Shown here piece after piece: positions 8,207-15,455 of a stretch of 23,736 nucleotides of DNA. A program made the translations under genes and the position numbers. Below the pieces are notes generated by a model. It made no database searches and had not been told where the DNA came from. It saw only the letters and a program-made list of their open reading frames with translations. Numbering within the stretch: the stretch's first letter is position 1; every line of letters begins with the position of its first letter. Location: the NCBI GenBank assembly GCA_937982665.1, contig CALJLD010000207.1, positions 1 to 23,736 on the forward strand. Reading direction: 5' to 3'. This stretch comes from an uncultured Planctomycetales bacterium (GTDB lineage Bacteria; Planctomycetota; Planctomycetia; Pirellulales; S012-138).

Positions 8207-9019
8207 ATGCTTGCCTCGCCATTGCTTTGCTCATTGTTGCTCGTTTTGGCCAGCGCGGGTCCGCAAGAGCCGGAGGATGTTGCTCGTTGGCAGGCCAAGT
8301 TGGAGTTGCTTGCTCAGCACAATACGCGCGGGGAATTTGAAGAGGCCGAAAGGGCCGGAAATGAAGCACTCAAAATCGCCGCGGAGATCTTTCCCGAAGG
8401 CGACACACGCCAGGCTCGCACCAAGCTGGTCTTCGCCACCTTCCTGATTCAGATCGGAAAACTTGACGAGGCCGAACGCCTTTCCCGCGAGGCTTACGAG
8501 ATTCACACCAAGGCGTTGGACGAAGCACGATCCAACGTTGCCACGGCCTTGAAGTTCCTGGGCGCCATTTACATGCAGCAAGGTCAATCCGAGAAAGCCG
8601 AGGAGATCTTCATTGAGGCGGTGCAGATCTCTGAAGAAGCCGTTGGGGCTGACCATCCGGAAACGGCCAAGCATCTGGGCAACTTGGGGTCGGTTCGTCT
8701 TCAGCAGGGCGATCTTGAAGGCGCCAGGGAGATCTTTGCTCGCGCGATGACGATTTGGAATGCTCAAGCTGACCTCCATCCGGTCTATACGGTGGGCGTG
8801 ATGACCAACCTCGCCGCGCTTGAGATGCAAGAAGGCAAAACGGACGAGGCGCTGGCCCTCTATGCGAAGGGGCTCACCATTCAGGAAGAAGCCTTTGGGA
8901 AAGATAGTGCCCGACTGCGCAACCTGTTGCGGAACTATGCGGCTATTCTCCGCAAGGTCGGCAAAGACGAGCAAGCCGCGGCGATGGAGAAGCGGCTTGC
9001 CGCCTTGACCGGAGGCTGA
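8207..9019 (+). CDS. exported TPR-repeat protein (kinesin light chain-like)
   Basis: A 270-residue protein built of tetratricopeptide repeats, likely a protein-interaction module outside the cytoplasm. The N-terminus has a short hydrophobic signal (about 3-17, LLCSLLLVLASAG). TPR units of about 42 residues follow, the spacing of kinesin light chain-type TPRs. They start near 43 (GEFEEAERAGNEAL), 84 (GKLDEAERLSREAYEI), 126 (GQSEKAEEIFIEAVQI), 168 (GDLEGAREIFARAMTI), 210 (GKTDEALALYAKGLTI) and 252. HPETAKHLGNLG (150-161) is the usual helix A of this type. ATG 8207 follows GGAGA at six bases. Its stop codon directly abuts the stop of the minus-strand sigma factor gene. No enzyme domain is present, and the binding partner is unknown. 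Confidence 0.9.
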   Translation: MLASPLLCSLLLVLASAGPQEPEDVARWQAKLELLAQHNTRGEFEEAERAGNEALKIAAEIFPEGDTRQARTKLVFATFLIQIGKLDEAERLSREAYEIHTKALDEARSNVATALKFLGAIYMQQGQSEKAEEIFIEAVQISEEAVGADHPETAKHLGNLGSVRLQQGDLEGAREIFARAMTIWNAQADLHPVYTVGVMTNLAALEMQEGKTDEALALYAKGLTIQEEAFGKDSARLRNLLRNYAAILRKVGKDEQAAAMEKRLAALTGG

Positions 9020-10423
9020 TTAGTTGTCGGACTGACGCAATTGCTCACGCAGCTGAGCGTTTTCTTGCTCGAGCTCGAAGAGCCGACGGTAGACCTGCAA
9101 CTCGCGTTCAAGCTGCTTGATGCGAGCTTGCAGCGCGCTGACGGTTGTTGTTTCTGAGTTCACGAAGTCGACAACTTCGCGCAAGCCTTGATCTTGCTGT
9201 GGGCGCCACAACAGGTCCCATGTGACCGGCTCCCTGGGCAACGAATCTTGCTGTGGACGCACATCCCAATGTAGGTCCCAAACCATTGGTTCTAGCTCTG
9301 GCGGGTCTTGCTTGCCTTGTGCCTGCCACAGAAGATCCCAAGTTGGCTGCGCGCGTTCGGCTTGCCAGCGAGCGTGGGCCATCTGCGTCCAGTACTCTTG
9401 GCTCACGTCCGGTTCCTGGGCAGGCGGCTCTTGGCGGACCGTGACCGCTACGGGATCTGTTTGTTCGGTGTCATCGTGCGCGGCGTTGTTGTCAGGATTG
9501 AGTTGTGTAATGTGTGCCGCTGGCGAATCCGAAACCAAGGCCGCGTTGCCAAATGGCGCCATTGCGGCGATTCCGATTCCAAAGCCGACCACGGCAACGA
9601 CGAAACCTTTCAAACTGGCACCCAATATCATCATTTGTTGCACTCCTTGAGCTACGGGGATGGCCGAATTGGCTCCCGCGGAAGATTGAACGGCAGCCGC
9701 CCAGGCTTGCTTCACCTGCAAAGCGACGGCCACGGTTGATTGTTGAAGAGCAGGCGAAGCCAACTGCGCTGAGGCTGTTGATGCGGTCTGCAGCAAGGCC
9801 ACCAGCCCAATTGCGGCAAAGCCTGCCTGAGTGAGTCTGCGTCGCAGCATTCGTTTGCCGCGCTCGAGTCGTGATTTGAGCGCGGCTTCAGTCAAGCTGA
9901 GACGCGCGCGAGTTTCTTCGCGTGTCGCCCCTTGCATGTAGTACAAAATCAATGGGGTTCGATAGCGCGCCGGCAGCAAATCCAGCTGTTCGTGCAGCAG
10001 GGTCATGCTGGCGCGTGTGGAAATCTTTTCCAACTCATCCTTGGGTAACTCGTCCGCTGGCGGCAAAGGCGCGGAAGACTGCGGAGACTTGCGGCGGCGG
10101 ACCGTCAACGCACAACGGAGCGCCACTTTGTGCAACCATGCCGAAATATCTTTCCGCTGCTGAATGCTCCGCGATCTTCTGGCCAACACAAAGAACGCAG
10201 CTTGAAAGGCATCCTCCGCGTCCGCCCGATTCTGTAGCACGGATACACAAACTGAGAACACCATGGGTGTATGCCGCGCGACAAGTTGCCCAAAGGCCGC
10301 TTCATCGCCACAGCGGTGGAAGCTGCGGAGCAGGTCGCCGTCAGAAGTCTCAGCCGGAGACGCCTGAGGCGCGGCTTCGCCCTGCGGGTTGGTTCGGTCA
10401 GCAGGCTCGATTGTTGAAGACAT
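9020..10423 (-). CDS. ECF sigma factor with membrane-spanning repeat-bearing C-terminal extension
   Basis: A 467-residue extracytoplasmic-function sigma factor. Region 2 spans about 30-105, with RADAEDAFQAAFFVLARRS (66-84) being the sigma2 core. Region 4 spans about 143-197, with LPARYRTPLILYYMQGATRE followed by the HTH SLTEAALKSRLERGKRMLRR. Both match the planctomycete ECF group with C-terminal extensions (ECF01-Gob-like, from memory). The extension has hydrophobic segments at about 200-219 and 266-296, a Pro/Gln-rich stretch, three WDLxW repeats exactly 20 residues apart (362, 382, 402) and a Leu-rich coiled coil (428-465). Such tails are thought to act as built-in anti-sigma or sensor regions. 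ATG 10423 is chosen over one at 10603, whose extra 60 residues look non-coding. It is transcribed divergently from 10671. Confidence 0.9.
   Translation of the reverse strand: MSSTIEPADRTNPQGEAAPQASPAETSDGDLLRSFHRCGDEAAFGQLVARHTPMVFSVCVSVLQNRADAEDAFQAAFFVLARRSRSIQQRKDISAWLHKVALRCALTVRRRKSPQSSAPLPPADELPKDELEKISTRASMTLLHEQLDLLPARYRTPLILYYMQGATREETRARLSLTEAALKSRLERGKRMLRRRLTQAGFAAIGLVALLQTASTASAQLASPALQQSTVAVALQVKQAWAAAVQSSAGANSAIPVAQGVQQMMILGASLKGFVVAVVGFGIGIAAMAPFGNAALVSDSPAAHITQLNPDNNAAHDDTEQTDPVAVTVRQEPPAQEPDVSQEYWTQMAHARWQAERAQPTWDLLWQAQGKQDPPELEPMVWDLHWDVRPQQDSLPREPVTWDLLWRPQQDQGLREVVDFVNSETTTVSALQARIKQLERELQVYRRLFELEQENAQLREQLRQSDN
9194..9343 (-). repeat. three degenerate 60-bp tandem units inside the sigma factor gene
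   Basis: The minus strand encodes WDLLW, WDLHW and WDLLW at residues 362, 382 and 402, exactly 20 codons apart. Each is preceded by a Pro two residues earlier and followed by a Gln/Asp/Pro-rich spacer. The DNA is diverged but keeps a shared core, visible on the plus strand as GGTCCCA or GATCCCA near 9215, 9276 and 9335. The units point to an internal duplication kept by selection on the protein. Confidence 0.8.
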
Positions 10424-10517
10424 GGTGGGGAAACCGTTGATGCTGCTTTGTCGAGACTCAGCGTGCAGCGGGGTGTTCAAAGAGTAAGACGCTCGGCCAG
10501 ACGGAGTTTGCGTCAGG

Positions 10518-10535
10518 ATTCCGGAAATTCCAGAA
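10518..10535. repeat. tandem 9-bp near-palindromic repeat between divergent genes
   Basis: ATTCCGGAA (10518-10526) is directly followed by ATTCCAGAA (10527-10535). Inverted repeats TTCCGGAA (10519-10526) and AAATTC/GAATTT (10525-10538) overlap in it. It lies about 95 bases upstream of the sigma factor start and 135 upstream of the 10671 gene, so it could be a shared operator. This is a candidate only. Confidence 0.35.
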
Positions 10536-10670
10536 TTTGATCGCACGAGACGCAGCCCCAGCCCGCGCTCATGCATGACGCAATGCCCCGCACGCACAGT
10601 CAAAGAGGCCTAGCTATATTGTATTAGTTTGCGATTCGATTTACGCCTCGGGCCTGCCCTGGGAGGACAA

Positions 10671-11150
10671 ATGCTACCATTGCCCTCACGCGACGAGATT
10701 GCAGCGCGTTTTAGGAAGGTGTTCTCCCGGGAGATGGAAGCTTCAGATGTTGTCTATTTGGAGCATGTGCCCACGCCGTTCTACGATGAGCTATGGATCG
10801 TCGTGGATTCCGGCATCGTCTCTGTGGCGGAGCGCTGCGTTCTCCAAGTTGAACGGCAATCAGTCGAGGTAACGGATAACCAAAGTGAACGCATCCTGTT
10901 GGCGAGCAGCGCTGTAGCGGTGCCGGCACCCATTATCGCTGATTCGCGAACAGTATTTGGTGGCCTGGAGGTTGCTGTTTACCTTGCTGACGGTGAGAAG
11001 TTCGCGATTAACAACATCTGCGCACTCGACCCCGACGCCGAAACTGCCTTCAAGAACTCATTGCAAGCTTTGGCTAGCGCTCTTCCGTTCAGCCAGCTAT
11101 CGCTTATCGGGCGATGGATGATTCAAGATGCTCATACGGACGAGCAGTAA
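10671..11150 (+). CDS. hypothetical soluble protein, 159 aa
   Basis: No family is recognised. ATG 10671 is well supported by GGGAGGA at 10661-10667, four bases after the core GGAGG; a TTG start at 10629 would add 14 residues before the SD. The product has no signal peptide or membrane helix. It begins with a short helix (RDEIAARFRKVFSREME, 6-22), followed by what look like alternating beta strands (LWIVVDSGIVSVAE, 41-54, and TVFGGLEVAVYLADG, 94-108), and ends with a helix. The alpha-beta pattern could suit a small ligand-binding or immunity-type fold, but nothing specific can be read. It is divergent from the sigma factor gene and separated by over 200 bases from the EF-Tu gene. Confidence 0.7.
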   Translation: MLPLPSRDEIAARFRKVFSREMEASDVVYLEHVPTPFYDELWIVVDSGIVSVAERCVLQVERQSVEVTDNQSERILLASSAVAVPAPIIADSRTVFGGLEVAVYLADGEKFAINNICALDPDAETAFKNSLQALASALPFSQLSLIGRWMIQDAHTDEQ

Positions 11151-11359
11151 TTTGGCATTGAGTTCCGCGGCGAACCTTCCCATGCCCGTACTGTCTTTCT
11201 CATAACCGTGGCCTGTCCGCGTTCTGCGGTCAGCCTGCGCTCGAACACTCGTTGAAACGGCTTTCTGCAACATTCGGCGCGATCGCTCCCTGGCAAGGAG
11301 TTGCTCGCTGGAGCCGGTGTTTGTGGTTGCTCTTTCTGTTTCGTTTCTTTTTTCTTTAC

Positions 11360-11367
11360 GAGGAGGT
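11360..11367 (+). promoter_or_regulatory. ribosome-binding site fixing a GTG start for EF-Tu
   Basis: GAGGAGGT is a near-complete Shine-Dalgarno sequence five bases before GTG 11373. It follows a T-rich leader (about 11330-11358). It selects the GTG over an upstream ATG at 11301 and a downstream ATG at 11388. Confidence 0.85.
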
Positions 11368-11372
11368 CTCTC

Positions 11373-12572
11373 GTGCCCAAGACAGTGATGCACAACAAGA
11401 AGCCCAATGTGAATGTGGGAACCATCGGTCACATCGACCATGGCAAAACCACGCTAACGGCGGCCATTCTCCGCGTTCAGTCCCTGCGCGGTCTGGCCCA
11501 GGAAAAGTCTTACGGGGACATCGCCAAAGGCGGAATTGTCCGTGACAAGAACAAGACAGTCACAATTGTCGCTGCGCACGTCGAGTACGAAACGGCCAAC
11601 CGGCACTACTCGCACATCGACTGCCCGGGACACGCGGACTACATCAAGAACATGATCACAGGAGCGGCGCAGATGGATGGCGCCGTGTTGCTGGTCTCCG
11701 CCGCTGACGGCGCGATGCCGCAGACGCGCGAACACTTGCTGCTGGCCAGACAGGTGGGCGTGCCGCACCTGGTTGTGTTCTTGAACAAGTGCGACCTGGT
11801 GCAGGATGACGAGTTGCTGGAACTTGTGGAGCTGGAACTCCGTGAATTGATCTCGACTTTCGGTTTCCCTGGCGATGCGGTCCACTTTGTGCGTGGTTCC
11901 GCCATGGCCGCTTTGGAGAACCCGGAAGATCCGGCAGCCACGGCCTGCATCGATGAGTTGCTGGCAGCGCTCGACGAGTCGATCCCGGATCCACCGCGCG
12001 AGACGGACCTGCCGTTCCTGATGCCGGTCGAAAAGATCTGTAGCATCGAAGGACGCGGGACCGTCGCCACAGGCAGGATCGAACGCGGAACGGTTCGCGC
12101 CGGCGACTCGGTGCAGATTGTCGGCCTGGACGAACAGCCGCGCGCGGTCATCGTAACCGAGGTGCAGTCGTTCAACCGCGTTCAGGAAGCTGGCTACGCC
12201 GGCGAAAGCGTCGGTTGTCTGCTGCGTGGCGTTGGCAAGGACGAGATCCGCCGTGGTCAAATTCTTGCCGCTCCCGGTTCGCAAGGCTCGCACCGCGAGT
12301 TTGAGGCCGAGGTTTACGTCCTGTCCAAGGAAGAAGGAGGACGGCACACGCCGTTCTTTGATGGCTACAGCCCTCAGTTCTTCTTCCGCACGACGGACGT
12401 GAATGGAGGCGTCACCATTGCCGATGCGGCCGAGATGGTCATGCCAGGCGACGGCGTCAAGCTGAACGTCCGGCTTGGTCAGCCGGTCGCGCTCGACGAA
12501 GGCTTACGCTTCGCCGTGCGTGAAGGCGGCCGCACCGTCGGTTCCGGCGTCGTCACGCGCGTGATTGACTAG
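11373..12572 (+). CDS. tuf: elongation factor Tu, stand-alone copy with altered switch I
   Basis: A GTPase that brings aminoacyl-tRNA to the ribosome; 399 residues, full length. It has G1 GHIDHGKT (19-26), G3 DCPGH (83-87), G4 NKCD (138-141) and G5 GSA (175-177). Domain 2 starts with SIEGRGTVATGRIERG (224-239), and domain 3 contains EEGGRHTPFF (320-329) and LRFAVREGGRTVGSGVV (378-394). The usual switch I PEEKARGITIN is replaced by VRDKNKTVTIV (56-66); the Mg-coordinating Thr (VTI) and the downstream HVEYET are kept. I recall similar DIAKGG..RD switch I sequences in other planctomycete EF-Tu proteins, so this may be a lineage trait. It begins at GTG 11373. The usual neighbours (fusA, rpsJ, secE, nusG, tRNAs) are absent, so it may be a second copy. 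Confidence 0.94.
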   Translation: MPKTVMHNKKPNVNVGTIGHIDHGKTTLTAAILRVQSLRGLAQEKSYGDIAKGGIVRDKNKTVTIVAAHVEYETANRHYSHIDCPGHADYIKNMITGAAQMDGAVLLVSAADGAMPQTREHLLLARQVGVPHLVVFLNKCDLVQDDELLELVELELRELISTFGFPGDAVHFVRGSAMAALENPEDPAATACIDELLAALDESIPDPPRETDLPFLMPVEKICSIEGRGTVATGRIERGTVRAGDSVQIVGLDEQPRAVIVTEVQSFNRVQEAGYAGESVGCLLRGVGKDEIRRGQILAAPGSQGSHREFEAEVYVLSKEEGGRHTPFFDGYSPQFFFRTTDVNGGVTIADAAEMVMPGDGVKLNVRLGQPVALDEGLRFAVREGGRTVGSGVVTRVID

Positions 12573-12600
12573 CCGCGCCGCGGCTTGTTTGTGTTGAATC

Positions 12601-12636
12601 CAGCCGGGGACCGCGCGAAAGTGTGGTCCCTGGCTG
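12601..12636 (+). terminator. rho-independent terminator candidate after EF-Tu
   Basis: CAGCCGGGGACC (12601-12612) pairs with GGTCCCTGGCTG (12625-12636) as a 12-bp stem with one G-U pair and a 12-base loop. It is followed by a moderately T-rich run (TTGTTGCGTTT). It lies 28 bases after the stop codon. A smaller hairpin, AGCCGC/GCGGCT (12571-12585), overlaps the stop itself. Confidence 0.65.
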
Positions 12637-12718
12637 TTGTTGCGTTTGAGGATTGACGGAGGCAAACTGAAAGCAGCTGGCGGCGATTTTCTTTCTGCGC
12701 GAAATCTCGGCAGAGCGC

Positions 12719-13171
12719 ATGGTCAACCCAATCCCCATCTCGATTGATCCAAGCGAAGTTCCGGAGAGCTTTGCGGATCTGTCGCTGTACCGCGCGGCTT
12801 TGTGCTTCAATTCGCCGCATGTGCTCATTAGATTTCCACCGCGGACATTGAGATACTTGCGTGTGCTTGGGCGGAAGATTCCCAGACAAGGTTATTTATT
12901 GCGTGACTGTGCAGAATACGTGATTGAGCGAATTGCCTATTCCGTGTTAACGGCCCAGCAGGTCGCCGCCGTTGAACGCATCGAGGACCTGCAGTCGCGG
13001 AAGGAGCAGGCGATCGAAGCTCAAGATTTTGAACTCGCCGCGCGATTGCGTGACAAGCAGCTACCATTGCGAGAGTTGCTGATACCGCAGAATCCAATTG
13101 GAGCGTACGAGATCGGAGTGGCCGATGTTGCGGCGGTATTATTGAGGTTTGGCATTGATGTCGAGGCGTAA
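12719..13171 (+). CDS. UVR-domain protein of unknown role
   Basis: A 150-residue soluble protein. Residues 87-120 (ERIEDLQSRKEQAIEAQDFE, then LAARLRDKQLPLRELL) match the UVR motif, the short helical hairpin by which UvrB and UvrC contact each other and which also occurs in McsA and ClpC-type proteins. The pattern is E.L...K..AI...DFE.AA.LRD. No zinc-binding Cys pairs of McsA are present, and the first 85 residues are not recognised. The start ATG 12719 has only a weak upstream purine run. The preceding EF-Tu is separated by a terminator candidate, so this is probably its own unit. A role in protein-protein contact with repair or proteostasis partners is inference. Confidence 0.75.
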   Translation: MVNPIPISIDPSEVPESFADLSLYRAALCFNSPHVLIRFPPRTLRYLRVLGRKIPRQGYLLRDCAEYVIERIAYSVLTAQQVAAVERIEDLQSRKEQAIEAQDFELAARLRDKQLPLRELLIPQNPIGAYEIGVADVAAVLLRFGIDVEA

Positions 13172-13205
13172 TGAGTTGACTGCAAAACCGCCACACCAAA
13201 TTGCG

Positions 13206-13228
13206 AAACCGGCATCGTGCGCGGTTTT
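13206..13228 (+). terminator. weak terminator candidate after the UVR gene
   Basis: AAACCG (13206-13211) and CGGTTT (13222-13227) form a 6-bp stem with a 10-base loop followed by a pyrimidine run TCCTTTCC. It lies 34 bases after the stop of the UVR gene. Stem length is short, so this is tentative. Confidence 0.3.
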
Positions 13229-13395
13229 CCTTTCCAAAAACCCATCCAGAATCGAAAATGTGTTTCTCGGCCTGCAATGGGAGTGGTAACCTAAAGAGAA
13301 GCAGCGCCATGGTTTGCGGTGGCCATGTCGCTGGACCCTCGTGCTAAAGTTCTCGTCCCAAACAGTCTGCGCATTTCGCTGTTTCTTTGATCCAC

Positions 13396-14754
13396 ATGGG
13401 TGCAAGCAAAGCACTCGCGGCGGCGGATGGTCGCTTTGATCTCCCGAGAAAAAGCGTCATCCAACTCTGGGCCTATCACCTGGCATTGTTCCTGGTGATG
13501 ATCTCGTACTATGCGCTCGCGCTAGCGCTGTGTCTTTGCCTGGCTGGAAATGGGGTAATTCAACTAATCCGCGTGTTCACGGACGTCAATAGCGGCCGAT
13601 CCTGGTTGATGCATGGATTATGGCTCTTGGCAACTCTCGTGATGCTGTTCCCGCTGCTGCCCTTGATTTGGTCGCAATTCAAAGGACTGATTACGGCACA
13701 GCACGACGAGAATGATCAGGACGCCCTGTTTGGGTTGGCCCTTGCTCCGGAGCGATACTCCGAGTTGTTTGAGCGGGTTGCGGCTGTTGCGAAGCGGATT
13801 GGCGCGCCGCCTCCGGATGAGATTCGCGTTACGCCGGAACCCCAGTGCCACGCGGTTGAAGTTCGGCGATTCCGAATTCTCTCGGACCGCAAGCTGGTGT
13901 TGGTCTTGGGGATGCCGCACTTGTGCGTGATGTCGTGTCGCGAATTGGACGTCATCCTGGCGCACGAGCTGGCGCACGTTCGGGCGGGAGACACGCGGAT
14001 GAGTGTCTTTGTCTTTCGCTTCTTAGAGTCTTTGGAGGCGGGCGCGGAATCGGTTGCGGATAGCAAATGGAGGTGGCTCAATCCGCTTTATTTGCTGTCT
14101 CGTTTGTATGTGGCGGCGATGCGGCCATTGACCGCGCCGCTGATTCGACGTCAGGAAATGTTGGCTGACGTTGCCAGCGCGATGGCCTTTGGTGGAGATC
14201 TCGCAGCGACAACTCTGCTCAAAGAATGGCAGATTCCTCACCAGTTCCATATCGCCGTGGCGAGTTGCGGCGCGGATCACGATTTGAACAACTGGCGAGG
14301 CTTGTTCCGTGCGTTTCGCGAATCTTGGCAGGAGTTCAGCGATGACGGCTATCAGTACTTGCTCAAACGATTAGAAGAAGAAGAACGGCCGAGTTTCTGG
14401 GATTCGCACCCACCTACTGGCGCGCGGATTGCGATGATGCGCGAATTTGCCGACATTGACTTACCAGAGCAAGCGCAAGGTCCCGCACTTGCTTGTAAAC
14501 TGTTCCCGGATTTCGATGCGCTGGAAGAGAGAATGTCGACGATGTTTGCGCGCGAGATCGTTTATGGTCAGGAAGACAGCGGCTATTCGATCCCCGCAAC
14601 GCCTGATAGCGGTGGGGGGACCAACACGACCGCATTCGCCGATATGGACGAGACAACCGTGAACGCGCTGGATCAAACGGTTGGCAGTCATACTCAGCCC
14701 CGTCCGGACGTGGGAGTTGAGTCGACGACACCTTGGTCGCCGTCCAGAGAATAG
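13396..14754 (+). CDS. M48-family membrane zinc metalloprotease
   Basis: A membrane peptidase of the HtpX/Ste24 class, 452 residues, likely involved in protein quality control. Two strong hydrophobic segments lie at about 26-50 and 72-93. The catalytic zinc motif HELAH is at 190-194, within ILAHELAHVRAGD. The third ligand is probably Glu254 in RRQEMLADVASA, the expected ExxAD position after the helical insert. A conserved SHPPTGARI-like element follows (SHPPTGARIAMMREF, about 337-351). The C-terminal tail beyond about residue 395 is low-complexity Thr/Ser/Gly-rich and may be disordered. Start ATG 13396 is chosen over TTG 13387. No SD is visible. HtpX itself is about 290 residues, so this is an extended relative and not htpX proper. 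It is not in an operon with the UVR gene. Confidence 0.92.
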   Translation: MGASKALAAADGRFDLPRKSVIQLWAYHLALFLVMISYYALALALCLCLAGNGVIQLIRVFTDVNSGRSWLMHGLWLLATLVMLFPLLPLIWSQFKGLITAQHDENDQDALFGLALAPERYSELFERVAAVAKRIGAPPPDEIRVTPEPQCHAVEVRRFRILSDRKLVLVLGMPHLCVMSCRELDVILAHELAHVRAGDTRMSVFVFRFLESLEAGAESVADSKWRWLNPLYLLSRLYVAAMRPLTAPLIRRQEMLADVASAMAFGGDLAATTLLKEWQIPHQFHIAVASCGADHDLNNWRGLFRAFRESWQEFSDDGYQYLLKRLEEEERPSFWDSHPPTGARIAMMREFADIDLPEQAQGPALACKLFPDFDALEERMSTMFAREIVYGQEDSGYSIPATPDSGGGTNTTAFADMDETTVNALDQTVGSHTQPRPDVGVESTTPWSPSRE

Positions 14755-14820
14755 CGCTAAGAGATAGCGTGGATTCAGCTTCGGCGGATGATCGAGTTGG
14801 GCGGCAGGTTTCGGCTGGGA

Positions 14821-15363
14821 TCACCAAAACAATCTTCTTGGTCCCAAACTGCGCGGTTCTTGCTGATGCGCAAAGGGGAGCACCCAAGGATCTGGCGCAG
14901 GGACGAGACCCGTGGGTGTTGGGCCCAACGGTGAAGGGCCATAACTCCATTCGTAGGGCCAGACATAGTTCGGCGAAGGCTGCGCCACGAACGGTGCGTA
15001 TCTGGCACCCAACGCAAGGCCGCGGCCAGAATAGAGACCGGAGCCATACCAACCCAACGCGCCATACGGAGCAATTCCGGGATACCAACCGAACCCGCGA
15101 TACCAGGGGCCGCCATACCCGGGACCGCGCCCCGGCCAGCCCAGCCCATACGGCAACACACCAAAGGGAATGGCATCCGCGTATTGTTTATCGACCCGAG
15201 CACCGCGTTCGTAGCTTTCCGCAAACGGGATCGCCGCGCCGTAGATTCGCTCTTGCGCTCGCAGCTGGGATTCCGCAGACAAGCAAGCAAATGCCAGCCC
15301 AACCAGGACGACGCAGGATTGCCGAACTCTCAGACGCCCGAGTTTGCACAGGAAGGAAGCCAT
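14821..15363 (-). CDS. exported Gly/Tyr/Pro-rich protein
   Basis: A 180-residue secreted or cell-surface protein of unknown function. The N-terminus has a basic n-region and hydrophobic core (RLRVRQSCVVLVGLAFACLS, 10-29), with likely cleavage near SQLRAQ (32-37). The mature part is rich in Gly, Tyr, Pro and Trp (WPGRGPGYGGPWYRGFGWYP, 76-95). A short internal repeat, AAIPFAES (43-50) and DAIPFGVL (63-70), is seen. Gly/Tyr/Trp-rich exported proteins are common in planctomycetes and may be structural or surface proteins. ATG 15363 was chosen because the signal peptide follows directly; a longer frame to 15558 overlaps the next gene and reads poorly. The stop at 14821 is 66 bases from the convergent M48 gene. 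Confidence 0.75.
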   Translation of the reverse strand: MASFLCKLGRLRVRQSCVVLVGLAFACLSAESQLRAQERIYGAAIPFAESYERGARVDKQYADAIPFGVLPYGLGWPGRGPGYGGPWYRGFGWYPGIAPYGALGWYGSGLYSGRGLALGARYAPFVAQPSPNYVWPYEWSYGPSPLGPTPTGLVPAPDPWVLPFAHQQEPRSLGPRRLFW

Positions 15364-15455
15364 TCCTTTCAGGCTAATTCCAAGGTTGGCGTTGGGTAAG
15401 GATTTCCGCGGAATTTGCGAAGTTCTTGCCGTGATTCTGTGGAGCAGACCGGCTG

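Noticed and set aside
11373..12572. Idea that this EF-Tu is a kirromycin-resistant self-protection copy
   Set aside because: Segments where resistance changes usually fall (EEGGRHTPFF, PQFFF, LRFAVREGG, ARQVGVP) look ordinary, and no antibiotic gene cluster is nearby.
14733..15377. 214-codon plus-strand frame over the Gly/Tyr-rich gene
   Set aside because: Very Arg-, Thr- and His-rich product, antisense to a gene with a clear signal peptide.
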